DNA of 64,000 bases from Polaribacter sp. (GCA_029238315.1 JAQWGI010000006.1:22052-86051), one strand, 5' to 3'. Counted from the first letter of the stretch, positions 17,516-26,170 are shown. A program made the numbers and translations. The notes: generated by a model not told the origin, from the letters alone.

Positions 17516-18316
17516 TTGAGTAAAACCAGAAAACATATCGTTATAGAAACTAATAATTTAACTATTGGCTATCAACAAAAAAAAGCCAATAAAGTTATTG
17601 CTTTTGATGTAAGTTTATTAATCGAAAAAGGAAAACTCGTTGCATTAATTGGTGAAAACGGAATTGGAAAATCAACTTTGATTAGAACAATATCTAAAGT
17701 TCAAAATCAGTTGTCAGGTAAAATTTTTTTAAAAGGAAAGGATTTAACTACTTATACAAACAAAGAATTATCTACAAACTTAAGTTTAGTGTTAACCGAA
17801 AAATTGCCAGAAAGCCAATTGACCGTTTTTGAATTGATTGCTTTAGGAAGACAACCTTATACAAATTGGGTAGATTCATTATCTGAAACTGATGTACAAA
17901 AAATTAACAATGCCATGCAACTTACAGAAGTTTTACATTTGCAATCACATCGTTTTTATGAGTTAAGCGACGGGCAATTACAACGTGTTTTAATTGCAAG
18001 AGCCCTAGCACAAGATACAGATGTTGTTATTTTAGATGAACCTACTGCACATTTAGACATGCACCATACTTTTAAGATATTTCAGCTTTTAAAAAAATTA
18101 GTAGCCACCACCCAAAAAACAATTATAATTTCTACGCATCAAATTAACTTAGCACTCGAAATTGTTGATGATTTAATTATTATGAAATCTAATGAAGTTA
18201 TTAGTGGAGATAAAAAGGAGTTGCTTACTCAAAACAAACTCCAAAATCTTTTTCCTGAGGAGATCTTAACATTTAACAAGCAAATACAACAATTTGTAAT
18301 TAATAGAAATGAATAA
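17516..18316 (+). CDS. ABC transporter ATPase partner of the FecCD-type permease
   Basis: A 266-residue cytoplasmic ATPase. Walker A is GENGIGKST (about residues 46-54), the signature is LSDGQLQRV and Walker B is VVILDEPTAHLD. The H-loop is IISTHQINLA. The start is TTG at 17516 (no ATG precedes the N-terminal block IVIETNNLTIGY), 1 base after the permease stop, so the two genes are translationally coupled. It is the energising subunit for the upstream permease. LSDGQ in place of LSGGQ is common among Fec/Btu-type ATPases. Confidence 0.92.
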   Translation: MSKTRKHIVIETNNLTIGYQQKKANKVIAFDVSLLIEKGKLVALIGENGIGKSTLIRTISKVQNQLSGKIFLKGKDLTTYTNKELSTNLSLVLTEKLPESQLTVFELIALGRQPYTNWVDSLSETDVQKINNAMQLTEVLHLQSHRFYELSDGQLQRVLIARALAQDTDVVILDEPTAHLDMHHTFKIFQLLKKLVATTQKTIIISTHQINLALEIVDDLIIMKSNEVISGDKKELLTQNKLQNLFPEEILTFNKQIQQFVINRNE

Positions 18317-18369
18317 TTTAGATTTTAAAAATCAAGTGTGCTGATAATAATAGTTTACGAACGAATGTA

Positions 18370-19374
18370 CTAATGTAAAATTTTAAATAAAAGCTCTTTT
18401 AAAATATCTGCTTGTGGCATTCCATTTGCGCCAACACCTTTGCTTTTAATATCTGCTTCTCGTAACAAACCAATTATTTGAGAAACCTTACGCATCGGAT
18501 AATTTTTAGCAGCAGTGGCATAATCACCAACAAAATAGGGGTTTACACCCAAAGATTTGGCAACACTCATTTTATCTTTTGTTTTTAATCCATGATACTG
18601 AAGCAACTGTGTAAAAAAACTATTGAGCAATGAAATGGTCATTACTAACGGGTTTTTCTTTGGGTTTTCTGCAAAATAATTGATAATTCTGTTTGCTTTT
18701 AAAACCTGCTTCTCGCCTACTGCTTTTCGTAATTCAAAATTATTAAAATCTTTAGAGATTCCAATATTCTCTTCAATATGGCTTGGAGTTATGATAGATT
18801 CTTTTGGTAAAATAGTGGTTAATTTATCTAGCTCATTATTAATTTTACTTAAATCCGTTCCTAAGAACTCTACCAGCATTAAAGAAGCTTTGGGTTCAAT
18901 TTTATAATTCTTACCATTTAAAACTCTACGAATCCAATCAGAAACCTGATTATCATATAACTTTTTACTTTCAAAAATAACTCCAGCTTTGGCAACTGCT
19001 TTATATAATTTTTTACGTTTGTCTAACTTTTTATATTTGTAATTGAGAACCAGTACTGTAGTTGGCTGTGGATTTTCTGCATACGAAACCAACTTTTCTA
19101 TTGTTCTGCTTAAATCTTGAGCTTCTTTTACAATAATCACCTGCCTATCTGCCATCATTGGGTATCGCTTTGCAGAAGAAGCAATCTCTTCAATCGTAAC
19201 ATCTCGTCCGTACATTACAACCTGATTAAAGCCTTTTTCAGCTTCATCCAACACCGTATTCTCAATTAAATCAGAAATTCTATCAATATAATACGCTTCC
19301 TCACCCATTAAAAAATAAATAGGTTTTACGTTTCCTGTTTTAATATCGTTAACTATCGAATTTATTTCGTTCAT
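18370..19374 (-). CDS. holA: DNA polymerase III subunit delta
   Basis: The clamp-loader subunit that opens the beta ring. The 334-residue length fits. It starts MNEINSIVNDIKTGNVKPIYFLMGEEAYYIDRI, recognisable in short pieces (PIYFLMGEEAYYID), with MADRQVIIVKEAQDLS and the central ESKKLYDNQVSDWI. FGTDLSKINNELDKL-like text appears as GTDLSKINNELDKL, and the C-terminal collar helices (PYFVGDYATAAKNY, LLREADIKSKG) are intact. It diverges from the HsdR-N-like gene with only 17 bases between the start codons; the same pairing is familiar from other flavobacteria. Confidence 0.93.
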   Translation of the reverse strand: MNEINSIVNDIKTGNVKPIYFLMGEEAYYIDRISDLIENTVLDEAEKGFNQVVMYGRDVTIEEIASSAKRYPMMADRQVIIVKEAQDLSRTIEKLVSYAENPQPTTVLVLNYKYKKLDKRKKLYKAVAKAGVIFESKKLYDNQVSDWIRRVLNGKNYKIEPKASLMLVEFLGTDLSKINNELDKLTTILPKESIITPSHIEENIGISKDFNNFELRKAVGEKQVLKANRIINYFAENPKKNPLVMTISLLNSFFTQLLQYHGLKTKDKMSVAKSLGVNPYFVGDYATAAKNYPMRKVSQIIGLLREADIKSKGVGANGMPQADILKELLFKILH

Positions 19375-19379
19375 TTTCT

Positions 19380-19387
19380 TACTTTTG
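19380..19387 (+). promoter_or_regulatory. -7 box of the HsdR-N-like gene
   Basis: TACTTTTG ends 4 bases before the ATG at 19392 inside the 17-base divergent gap. The transcript would start at or next to the start codon. Confidence 0.5.
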
Positions 19388-19391
19388 ATTG

Positions 19392-19850
19392 ATGCAAAAA
19401 CTCAACCTGCCTACATACAATTTCAAACTCAAAAGTAACGAAAAACATACGCTTATTTTTGATAATTTGAGAAAAAAATTTTTTGTTTTAACTCCAGAAG
19501 AATGGGTTCGTCAACATTTTGTTCAATATTTAATTGATAAAAAAAAATATCCGGTTTCATTAATCGCTTTAGAAAAACAATTGACGATTAATAATCGTAA
19601 AAAAAGAACCGATATTTTAATTTTTTCTAGAGATGGAAACCCTGATATTATAGTAGAATGCAAAGCACCACATATACAAATATCTCAAGATACTTTTGAT
19701 CAAATTGCGCGCTATAATTTAAAATTAAAAGCGAATTATTTAATTGTAACTAACGGAATAGAGCATTTTTACTGTAAAATGGATTTTGAAAATGAAACCT
19801 ATATTTTCTTAAAAGATATTCCAGATTACAAACAAAGTTGTCACTTCTAG
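19392..19850 (+). CDS. HsdR N-terminal-domain-like protein (stand-alone)
   Basis: A 152-residue protein matching the type I restriction enzyme R subunit N-terminal (HSDR_N_2-like) nuclease fold. It has PEEWVRQHFVQYLI, the PD-(D/E)XK-like core RTDILIF followed by PDIIVECKAPH (D...ExK), and a C-terminal GIEHFYCKMDFENE block. No helicase or methylase is nearby, so this is not a restriction system. It is a conserved flavobacterial single gene beside holA. The nuclease core suggests a DNA transaction, but the role is not known. The start is ATG 19392, chosen over a TTG one codon upstream. Confidence 0.85.
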   Translation: MQKLNLPTYNFKLKSNEKHTLIFDNLRKKFFVLTPEEWVRQHFVQYLIDKKKYPVSLIALEKQLTINNRKKRTDILIFSRDGNPDIIVECKAPHIQISQDTFDQIARYNLKLKANYLIVTNGIEHFYCKMDFENETYIFLKDIPDYKQSCHF

Positions 19851-19872
19851 TAATTTTTGAAGCATGAAAAAA

Positions 19873-19945
19873 TTGTATCGAGAAGTCTTCATAATTAGCT
19901 CTCGATACAAAATTCTAAAAACGAATTTCACTCGAACAGACATTC
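19873..19945. repeat. CTCGA-type intergenic repeat, copy 3, with perfect 11-base inverted repeat
   Basis: TTGTATCGAGA (19873-19883) and TCTCGATACAA (19900-19910) are exact inverse copies with a 16-base loop. The block TCACTCGAACAGACATT follows near 19928-19944. It can fold at the end of the HsdR-N-like transcript. Confidence 0.75.
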
Positions 19946-19990
19946 AGTTAAATTAACGAATTCTTATATATATAAATAATTTATAAACTG

Positions 19991-19998
19991 TAAATTCG
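19991..19998 (+). promoter_or_regulatory. Possible -7 box of the glycosyltransferase gene
   Basis: TAAATTCG (one mismatch) ends 5 bases before the TTG start at 20004. Confidence 0.35.
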
Positions 19999-20003
19999 CA
20001 CAC

Positions 20004-21002
20004 TTGAAAACAGCAATTGTCATATTAAATTGGAATGGAAAAAAACTACTAGAACAGTTTTTACCATCGGTTGTAAACTTTAGTTCAAATGAAGCTGAAG
20101 TATATGTTGCAGACAATGCCTCTAGTGATGATTCAATAAAATTTATAAAAGAATTTTATCCTACTGTAAAAATTGTTAAAAACGCTAAAAATGGTGGCTA
20201 TGCAAAAGGTTATAACGATGCTTTACAGCATATTGATGCTGATATTTATTGCTTATTAAATTCTGATATTGAAGTAACAGAGAATTGGCTAACTCCAGTT
20301 TTAAATGTTTTTAAAAATGAAGAAAATACCGCAATTATTCAACCAAAATTATTAGACTTTAAAAATAAATCGAAGTTTGAATATGCTGGTGCTGCTGGTG
20401 GATTTGTAGATTTATACGGATATCCTTATTGTAGAGGACGTGTCTTTAATCATTTAGAAAAAGACAACAATCAGTTTGATGATACTTCTGAAATCTTTTG
20501 GGCATCTGGCGCTTGTTTGTTTATTCGGTCTAAGTTATATCATCGATTGGGTGGTTTTGATGAAGATTATTTTGCGCATCAAGAAGAAATCGATTTATGT
20601 TGGAGAATACAAAATGAAGGTTTTCAAATAAAATATGTTGGTGTCTCTACTGTTTATCATGTTGGCGGAGCAACATTACAAGAAACAAATCCGCATAAAA
20701 CATTTTTAAATTTCAGAAATAGCTTATTAAATGTGGTAAAAAATGTGCCAACAAAATGGTTTTTGTTTGTTGTTTTTTCTCGCTTAATTTTAGACGGAAT
20801 TGCAGGAATTAAATTTATGATCGAATTGAGGCCAATACATACATTGGCGATTGTCAAAGCACATATTAGTTTTTATAAAAACTTTGCTAAATTTATAAGG
20901 AAACGCAAAAAATTACAGCAAAAAGAAAACTATAACCTAAACACAAGCATTGTTTGGCAATATTTCTTTTTGCGTAGAAAAAAGTTTCAAGATTTAAAAT
21001 AA
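20004..21002 (+). CDS. Family 2 glycosyltransferase
   Basis: A 332-residue inverting GT-A glycosyltransferase. It begins with a TTG start and KTAIVILNWNGKKLLEQFL, the usual first strand. VADNASSDDSIKFI gives the nucleotide-binding region, LLNSDIEV the DxD-like motif, and SGACLFIRSKLYHRLGGFDEDYFAHQEEIDLCWR (short matches: GGFDEDYF and EEIDLCWR) the acceptor/catalytic region. A hydrophobic stretch near residues 250-265 may anchor it to the inner membrane. It probably adds a sugar to a cell-surface polysaccharide or glycolipid; acceptor unknown. It is a single gene rather than part of a polysaccharide cluster. Confidence 0.9.
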   Translation: MKTAIVILNWNGKKLLEQFLPSVVNFSSNEAEVYVADNASSDDSIKFIKEFYPTVKIVKNAKNGGYAKGYNDALQHIDADIYCLLNSDIEVTENWLTPVLNVFKNEENTAIIQPKLLDFKNKSKFEYAGAAGGFVDLYGYPYCRGRVFNHLEKDNNQFDDTSEIFWASGACLFIRSKLYHRLGGFDEDYFAHQEEIDLCWRIQNEGFQIKYVGVSTVYHVGGATLQETNPHKTFLNFRNSLLNVVKNVPTKWFLFVVFSRLILDGIAGIKFMIELRPIHTLAIVKAHISFYKNFAKFIRKRKKLQQKENYNLNTSIVWQYFFLRRKKFQDLK

Positions 21003-21020
21003 GATTAAATTTTAAATTTC

Positions 21021-21085
21021 TTCTCGATACAATTTTCTTTATCTTGACTCCGCTCGATATAACAAAAAATCACTCAAACTGACAG
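21021..21085. repeat. CTCGA-type palindromic intergenic repeat, copy 4
   Basis: TTCTCGATACAATTTT, then CTTGACTCCGCTCGATAT, then CACTCAAACTGACAG. It is close to copy 1 over more than 40 bases. It lies between the convergent glycosyltransferase and Sua5/YciO genes. Confidence 0.75.
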
Positions 21086-21104
21086 ACTCATCAACTTAGA
21101 AACT

Positions 21105-21725
21105 CTACAAAATATCTAAACTTCCTTTTCCTTCTCTAACAACTAGGGGTTTTTCAGAGGTTAAATCGATTACTGTAGAAGCTTCATTATCTCCATAGCC
21201 TCCATCAATTACAACATCAACTATGTGTTTCCATTTCTCAAAAATTAATTCAGGATCTGTTGTGTACTCAATTACATCATCATCATCTCTAATAGAAGTA
21301 GACACAATTGGGTTGCCTAATGAAGTAACTAATAATCTTGCGATTGAGTTGTTAGGTACTCGAATTCCGACTGTTTTTTTCTTTTTGAAAACATTAGGCA
21401 AAGATCTGCTTCCTGGTAAAATAAATGTGTATGGTCCTGGCAAAGCTCTTTTTAGTAACTTGTAAGTTGTGGTATCTATTTGCTTCACATAGTCTGACAA
21501 GTGACTTAAATCGTTACAAACGAATGAAAAATTAGATTTTTCTAATTTTACGCCTTTAATTTTTGCAATTTTCTCTAGCGCTTTGGTATTTGTGAAATCG
21601 CATCCTAAACCGTAAACTGTATCTGTTGGATAAATAATTAAACCTCCGTTTCGTAAAATCTTTACAATTTTTTCTAACTGTTTGGGGTTTGGGTTTTCAT
21701 CATAAAGTTTTATAAAATCTGCCAT
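21105..21725 (-). CDS. Sua5/YciO/YrdC family (L-threonylcarbamoyladenylate synthase-like) protein
   Basis: A 206-residue protein of the fold that makes threonylcarbamoyl-AMP for t6A37 of tRNA. YPTDTVYGLGCD, SFVCND, LPGPYTFIL, VGIRVP and STSIRD are the family blocks and the fold is complete. The length and sequence are closer to YciO than to TsaC proper, and YciO paralogues may have weaker or different activity, so I give the family name only. Cytoplasmic. Confidence 0.88.
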   Translation of the reverse strand: MADFIKLYDENPNPKQLEKIVKILRNGGLIIYPTDTVYGLGCDFTNTKALEKIAKIKGVKLEKSNFSFVCNDLSHLSDYVKQIDTTTYKLLKRALPGPYTFILPGSRSLPNVFKKKKTVGIRVPNNSIARLLVTSLGNPIVSTSIRDDDDVIEYTTDPELIFEKWKHIVDVVIDGGYGDNEASTVIDLTSEKPLVVREGKGSLDIL

Positions 21726-21764
21726 TTTTAATTCTAATTATAAGCTACATTTAGTAAAGTTACT

Positions 21765-21800
21765 AAAAAAGCTCAATTGATAATTCAATTGAGCTTTTTT
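21765..21800 (-). terminator. Rho-independent terminator after the response regulator gene
   Basis: AAAAAAGCTCAATTGA / TCAATTGAGCTTTTTT with a TAAT loop. On the minus strand it follows the response-regulator stop by about 20 bases and separates it from the Sua5/YciO gene. Confidence 0.88.
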
Positions 21801-21820
21801 TATTATGTAAAGTTGATTTT

Positions 21821-22516
21821 TTAATTATCTACCAATCTAAACCCTTCGCCATGGATGTTTAAGATTTCTACTTTTTCATCTTCTTTTAAATACTTACGTA
21901 ATTTAGCAATATATACATCCATACTTCTAGATGTAAAATAATTATCGTCTCTCCAAATTTTTGTAAGCGCTAATTCTCTTGGCATTAAATCATTTTTATG
22001 AACTGCCAACATTTTCAACAATTTACTCTCTTTAGGCGATAATTTTTGATTTTCTTCTCCATTAAAAGACAAATGTCTTAATTTAGAATTAAAGAAAAAC
22101 TTACCAATATGAAACTCAAATTCATCAGATTCTTTACTTGTATCTGTTTCTTTTCTTTGTAAAATTGCTTTTATTTTAAACAATAAAACTTCAGAATCAA
22201 ATGGTTTGTTTAAATAATCGTCTGCTCCTACTTGATATCCTCTTAATACATCTTCTTTCATTGTTTTTGCACTTAAAAAAATAATAGGAATTTCTTTATT
22301 CGTAGAACGAATATCAGCTGCTAAAGAAAAACCATCTTTTCTAGGCATCATTACATCTAAAATACACAGATCAAAATCATTGTTTTTAAATTCAATTAAA
22401 CCTTCAATTCCGTCTTTCGCATGCGTTATATTATAATCGTGTAATGCTAAATAATCTTTTAAAACGGTTCCAAAATTTGGATCATCTTCTACTAATAATA
22501 TTTTTTTACTTCCCAT
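21821..22516 (-). CDS. OmpR-family response regulator (RprY-like)
   Basis: A 231-residue regulator. The receiver domain has the acidic pair in LLVEDDPNF, the phospho-acceptor Asp near residue 54 in LCILDVMMPRKDG, the Thr/Ser in FLSAKT and Lys in YLNKPFDSE. The winged-helix DNA-binding domain runs from about residue 130 (LSPKESKLLKMLAVHKNDLMPRE as short pieces LSPKESKLL and RSMDVYIAKLRKYL) to HGEGFRLVDN. The partner kinase gene is 19 bases upstream on the same strand. In Bacteroidota this pair resembles RprX/RprY. Signal and regulon are not visible from sequence. Confidence 0.93.
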   Translation of the reverse strand: MGSKKILLVEDDPNFGTVLKDYLALHDYNITHAKDGIEGLIEFKNNDFDLCILDVMMPRKDGFSLAADIRSTNKEIPIIFLSAKTMKEDVLRGYQVGADDYLNKPFDSEVLLFKIKAILQRKETDTSKESDEFEFHIGKFFFNSKLRHLSFNGEENQKLSPKESKLLKMLAVHKNDLMPRELALTKIWRDDNYFTSRSMDVYIAKLRKYLKEDEKVEILNIHGEGFRLVDN

Positions 22517-22535
22517 AATATGAATGTTTATTATT

Positions 22536-24104
22536 TTAAATTAATGGTAACTTTACAGTAAACGTACTTCCTATACCTTTTTCACTATCAACAAAAACCG
22601 TACCTTGATGATTGTTTACAATATCTTTTACATAAGCCAAGCCTAAACCGTGGCCTTTTACATTGTGTACATTTCCTTTATGTTCTCTATAAAACTTATT
22701 GAAAATATATTTTTGAGCGCCTTTTCCCATTCCAATTCCATCATCTTTTATTTTGATAATAAAAAACTTAGGAGTGCTCTCTGTAAAAACCTCAATGTTT
22801 GGCTTATCAATAGAATACTTTAATGCATTTTCTAACATGTTTACCAATACATTTGTTAAATGTAAATGATTCCCTAAAACTTCAGATTGCAATGCGTGTA
22901 AATGGGTAGTAATAATTCCTTTTTTATCACTAACTAATAAACTGACATGCGAAATTGCTTCTTCTACTATTTCGTGCATGTCAATAGCAGTTTTACTAAT
23001 GTCAATTTGATTTTTTTCTAATTTAGAAATACGCAAAACATTTTCTACTTGCCCATGCATTCTTTTATTTTCTTCACGAATCATTTTTACATAACGATTT
23101 ACTTTTTCGTTATCGTTGATAATCTTCGGGTTCTTAATGGCATCCAACGCTAAATTGATTGTTGCAATTGGCGTTTTAAACTCGTGGGTCATATTATTGA
23201 TAAAATCTGATTTTATTTCCGAGATTTTCTTCTGCTTAATAATCTGATACAAAGAACTAGAAAAAGCAATAATAATGATGAATATAAAAAATATAGACAA
23301 TAATAAAATATTAGATATGCCCGCTAAAATATGTTCTTTTTGATCTGGAAATGTTACATAAATTTTAAACTCACTATTACCACTATTATCTAAAAAAAGC
23401 GGAGAACCAATACTGTTTTGCGTATTGATGGTATAATACCCAGATTTTAAATTTGTTAAATAACCATCTGCACTATACACACCATATTTAAAATCAATGC
23501 TAATGCCTCTTTTTAAAAACTCTTGTTTAAGAATTAAGTTTAATTCTCTGTTGTTTATTCTTTTGTGAATAGGGAAAGATAATTTATAAGCACTAAATAC
23601 ATCTTTATAGTAGACGTTCTCTGCTTCTAGATTTCTTTTAATTGTTGTGAAATTTTCAGTATTGCTATTGGTAGAAAAATCACTGTTTGTAGAAAATCGA
23701 TTAGCATTAAAATAATCTTCTTTGCCAATTATTCGTTTCACAAATAAACTATCATTCTCTAAAAAATCTGCACCTACTTTAATGTTTTGTTCCAAAACAG
23801 TTAAACTATAAGCAGTGACTTTTGTACCTGTAGTATCTATTTGCTGAAGAATATAATTACGCAACATACTGCTTGTTGCCCCTGGAGTTGCATCTAAAAA
23901 TGGCCTTATTTGCCTCTGAAATTCGTCGTATTCTTTCTCTGCAACTTTTTCAGAAACTGCTGTTAAAGAAACTTTTACATCGTTTAAGAATTGTTTTCTT
24001 TTTGTTTCAACCGCGTTGTCAATCCAATAAACCTGAACCGTTACAATTCCGATTAAAGAAAAACTCATTAACACTACAATAAGAATAAACATTTTTTTCC
24101 CCAT
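22536..24104 (-). CDS. Sensor histidine kinase (RprX-like)
   Basis: A 522-residue inner membrane kinase. It has one N-terminal membrane span (about residues 5-24), a periplasmic sensor region of some 230 residues, a second span near 260-285 (LLLSIFFIFIIIIAFSSSL) and a cytoplasmic kinase. The phospho-accepting His is at about residue 306 in NNMTHEFKTPIAT. The N box is LVNMLENALKYS and the G boxes are IKDDGIGMGKGA and GHGLGLAYVKDIV. It phosphorylates the downstream response regulator. The periplasmic part does not match a sensor domain that I recognise. Confidence 0.93.
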   Translation of the reverse strand: MGKKMFILIVVLMSFSLIGIVTVQVYWIDNAVETKRKQFLNDVKVSLTAVSEKVAEKEYDEFQRQIRPFLDATPGATSSMLRNYILQQIDTTGTKVTAYSLTVLEQNIKVGADFLENDSLFVKRIIGKEDYFNANRFSTNSDFSTNSNTENFTTIKRNLEAENVYYKDVFSAYKLSFPIHKRINNRELNLILKQEFLKRGISIDFKYGVYSADGYLTNLKSGYYTINTQNSIGSPLFLDNSGNSEFKIYVTFPDQKEHILAGISNILLLSIFFIFIIIIAFSSSLYQIIKQKKISEIKSDFINNMTHEFKTPIATINLALDAIKNPKIINDNEKVNRYVKMIREENKRMHGQVENVLRISKLEKNQIDISKTAIDMHEIVEEAISHVSLLVSDKKGIITTHLHALQSEVLGNHLHLTNVLVNMLENALKYSIDKPNIEVFTESTPKFFIIKIKDDGIGMGKGAQKYIFNKFYREHKGNVHNVKGHGLGLAYVKDIVNNHQGTVFVDSEKGIGSTFTVKLPLI

Positions 24105-24222
24105 AATTCAAAAATATGCGTTTCTTTCTTGCTAATTGTGGTTTTTAACGCATATTAACAAAAACAATAGGTTTTTAAGTGTTTTTTAACAAAAATATTA
24201 AATATATTAAAATACAATCAGT

Positions 24223-24804
24223 TTATTTTGTTAAAATATTATGAATTCTAACAACCTGAATAAGCAGCTCTGATTTTACATTGTTTTTAATGATATAATT
24301 AGCCAACATTTCTTTTTTAATATCCGTCCACTGGTTGTTCATGCGGCTTTCTACTTCAGTTTCTGTTGCACCGTCTCTTGCCATCACCCTTTCGATTTTC
24401 AACTTTTTATCTGCAGACACGGTTACTATTTTGTCGCATAGTATATCGCTATTGTTTTCAAATAAAATAGCATTTTCATATAAAATATAATCTTTATCAG
24501 AATTTTTTTCTACAAATGCCTTAAAGTGTTTGTATACCTCTGGATGTACTATTGCATTTAGCGCGGCTAGTTTTTTAGGGTTTGAAAAAACAATTTTTGC
24601 AATGTAGTTTTTATTTAATTGGTTGTTTTCATAAGAATCTTTGCCAAATATGTCAGATATTTTGGCACTAATTAATGTCGAAGTATTCATAATTCTCTTT
24701 GCTTCTTTGTCTGCATAATAAATAGCAATATTACCAACACTAGCAAACATTTTTGCGACGGTTGATTTTCCACTTCCGATTCCACCTGTCAATCCAACAA
24801 TCAT
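24223..24804 (-). CDS. coaE: Dephospho-CoA kinase
   Basis: Last step of coenzyme A synthesis: phosphorylates the 3'-OH of dephospho-CoA. The 193 residues start MIVGLTGGIGSGKSTVAKMFA with the P-loop at residues 7-14. YYADKEAKRIM, HPEVYKHFKAF and the lid region VSADKKLKIERVMARDG are the other family blocks. Cytoplasmic. It begins 1 base after the YbbR-like gene, so the two are translationally linked. Confidence 0.95.
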   Translation of the reverse strand: MIVGLTGGIGSGKSTVAKMFASVGNIAIYYADKEAKRIMNTSTLISAKISDIFGKDSYENNQLNKNYIAKIVFSNPKKLAALNAIVHPEVYKHFKAFVEKNSDKDYILYENAILFENNSDILCDKIVTVSADKKLKIERVMARDGATETEVESRMNNQWTDIKKEMLANYIIKNNVKSELLIQVVRIHNILTK

Positions 24805-24805
24805 T

Positions 24806-25747
24806 TTATTTCTGAATTAAATATTCTATCATACTAGGATTAATTTTAACAGAAGTTACATATTCTGGCTGAAGAATAACCTTTGGTATTAGATAGTTTA
24901 AATTATTGTTTAGAGAGTTTTTATAATCGCAAACAACTTTAAAAGATCCTTCATTTATGTTATTAAAGTTTGACAAACCAACCTGATAGAAGAGTTGTAT
25001 CTTTTTAGGAAACGTTTTTACAGTCACACTATCAGGTAAATTTATAATTTCAAAAGGCAAGGTTAAATTCCCTTCTGTAAAACGATCTACTTCACCGTAA
25101 ACAAGCACTTCTTTCGTGTCAAATTTTAAAACTTCTGAAAGTTCAGAAATTTTCACTCTTTTCTCAATTGATTTAGATACTTCTTTCATTTCAAATTTTT
25201 CTAAATATAAATGCTGTAGCGTATCTATTTGATTTTTCGGGCCAGATACTAAAATTGAATCTGGTTTAATTACCAACCCTTTAGTTAGATGATATCCTAA
25301 CTTGAAGGCAAAATCATAAACCCCTTTTAAAGCTACTTTTTTAGAGGTTAGCTGTTTTAAATCTAAAAAAACAGTGTCTTGCTCTATAGCATTTACCATT
25401 AAATCTGCTGAAACTTGATGTTGGATATCTATTTTTAAATTTTCTATAAGGAGATAGTAGTTTTTACTAGAATTTCTTTTTAACTTTTTTAAATCTAGTT
25501 TAATTTTATCTTTAAAAACACTTTTGCTGAATAACTTAAAACCACTCGCTTTAACTTGTACTTGAATATTCTGAATTGGAGGGCTTTGTAAAATTTTATC
25601 TTGTGGAATATTTACATATGTTACCGGAAAAGCAATAACAGTTTGATACTCTTGAGACAACTTTGTAAGCATCCAGAATAAAACAGTTATAATCAATGCT
25701 ACAAAAAATGATTTAGGAATTTTTTGTTGTTTATTTTCTTTTCGCAT
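24806..25747 (-). CDS. YbbR-like domain protein (CdaR-like)
   Basis: A 313-residue protein with one N-terminal membrane span (about residues 12-28, SFFVALIITVLFWMLTKLS) and a large extracytoplasmic part. YbbR-like repeats are suggested by YQTVIAFPVTYVNIP, IQNIQVQVKASGFKLF and PDSILVSGPKNQIDTL. In Firmicutes the related CdaR regulates the diadenylate cyclase CdaA; whether that applies here is not known, and no cyclase gene is in this window. Its place between yajC and coaE is the normal flavobacterial order. A terminator-like hairpin separates it from yajC. Confidence 0.82.
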   Translation of the reverse strand: MRKENKQQKIPKSFFVALIITVLFWMLTKLSQEYQTVIAFPVTYVNIPQDKILQSPPIQNIQVQVKASGFKLFSKSVFKDKIKLDLKKLKRNSSKNYYLLIENLKIDIQHQVSADLMVNAIEQDTVFLDLKQLTSKKVALKGVYDFAFKLGYHLTKGLVIKPDSILVSGPKNQIDTLQHLYLEKFEMKEVSKSIEKRVKISELSEVLKFDTKEVLVYGEVDRFTEGNLTLPFEIINLPDSVTVKTFPKKIQLFYQVGLSNFNNINEGSFKVVCDYKNSLNNNLNYLIPKVILQPEYVTSVKINPSMIEYLIQK

Positions 25748-25816
25748 AGTTAAAATATAATTATTTGCAAGCTACACAAAGCTAATTAAAAAACAATATC
25801 GTTTTCTATTATTCAA

Positions 25817-25847
25817 AAAAAAAGAGAGCAAATTGCTCTCTTTTTTT
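25817..25847 (-). terminator. Terminator-like hairpin between yajC and the YbbR-like gene
   Basis: AAAAAAAGAGAGCAA / TTGCTCTCTTTTTTT is a perfect stem with T-rich flanks in both directions. On the minus strand it follows the yajC stop by about 15 bases, so the downstream pair (YbbR-like, coaE) may depend on read-through or its own promoter. Confidence 0.8.
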
Positions 25848-25861
25848 AATTTACTAATCTA

Positions 25862-26170
25862 TTATTTTTTAACTGGTTCGTTTAACTTGTTCGTTAAATC
25901 CATAGAGATTGCCGCTTTTTCAAACTTTATTTTCCCTGCGCCAGTTTCAATTGTAATGGTGTTATCGTTTTCGTTCACCTCAACAATTTTGCCGTGAATT
26001 CCACTACTAGTAATAACTCTTGTTCCTTTAACGATATCTGCTTGAAACTTTTTTTCTTTCTTTTGCTTAGTCATTTGTGGTCTAATCATAAAAAAATAGA
26101 TTACCACGATCATTGCCAAGAATGGCAACATACTTCCAAAACCACCAGCACTTGCTTGTAAAATCATCAT
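25862..26170 (-). CDS. yajC: Preprotein translocase accessory subunit YajC
   Basis: A 102-residue inner membrane protein of the Sec-associated DF-YajC complex. One span is at about residues 12-31 (MLPFLAMIVVIYFFMIRPQ, with the typical FMIRPQ exit), followed by the basic KQKKEKKFQ and a compact cytoplasmic domain (VKGTRVITSSGIHGKIVEV). It helps SecDF-type export at the membrane. It lies 7 bases after the DUF1573 lipoprotein gene, in the nusB-DUF1573-yajC unit. Confidence 0.92.
   Translation of the reverse strand: MMILQASAGGFGSMLPFLAMIVVIYFFMIRPQMTKQKKEKKFQADIVKGTRVITSSGIHGKIVEVNENDNTITIETGAGKIKFEKAAISMDLTNKLNEPVKK

Noticed and set aside
19392..19850. Remnant of a type I restriction system
   Set aside because: Only the HsdR N-terminal-like domain is here, complete as a small protein and regularly paired with holA; no hsdM, hsdS or helicase remains.
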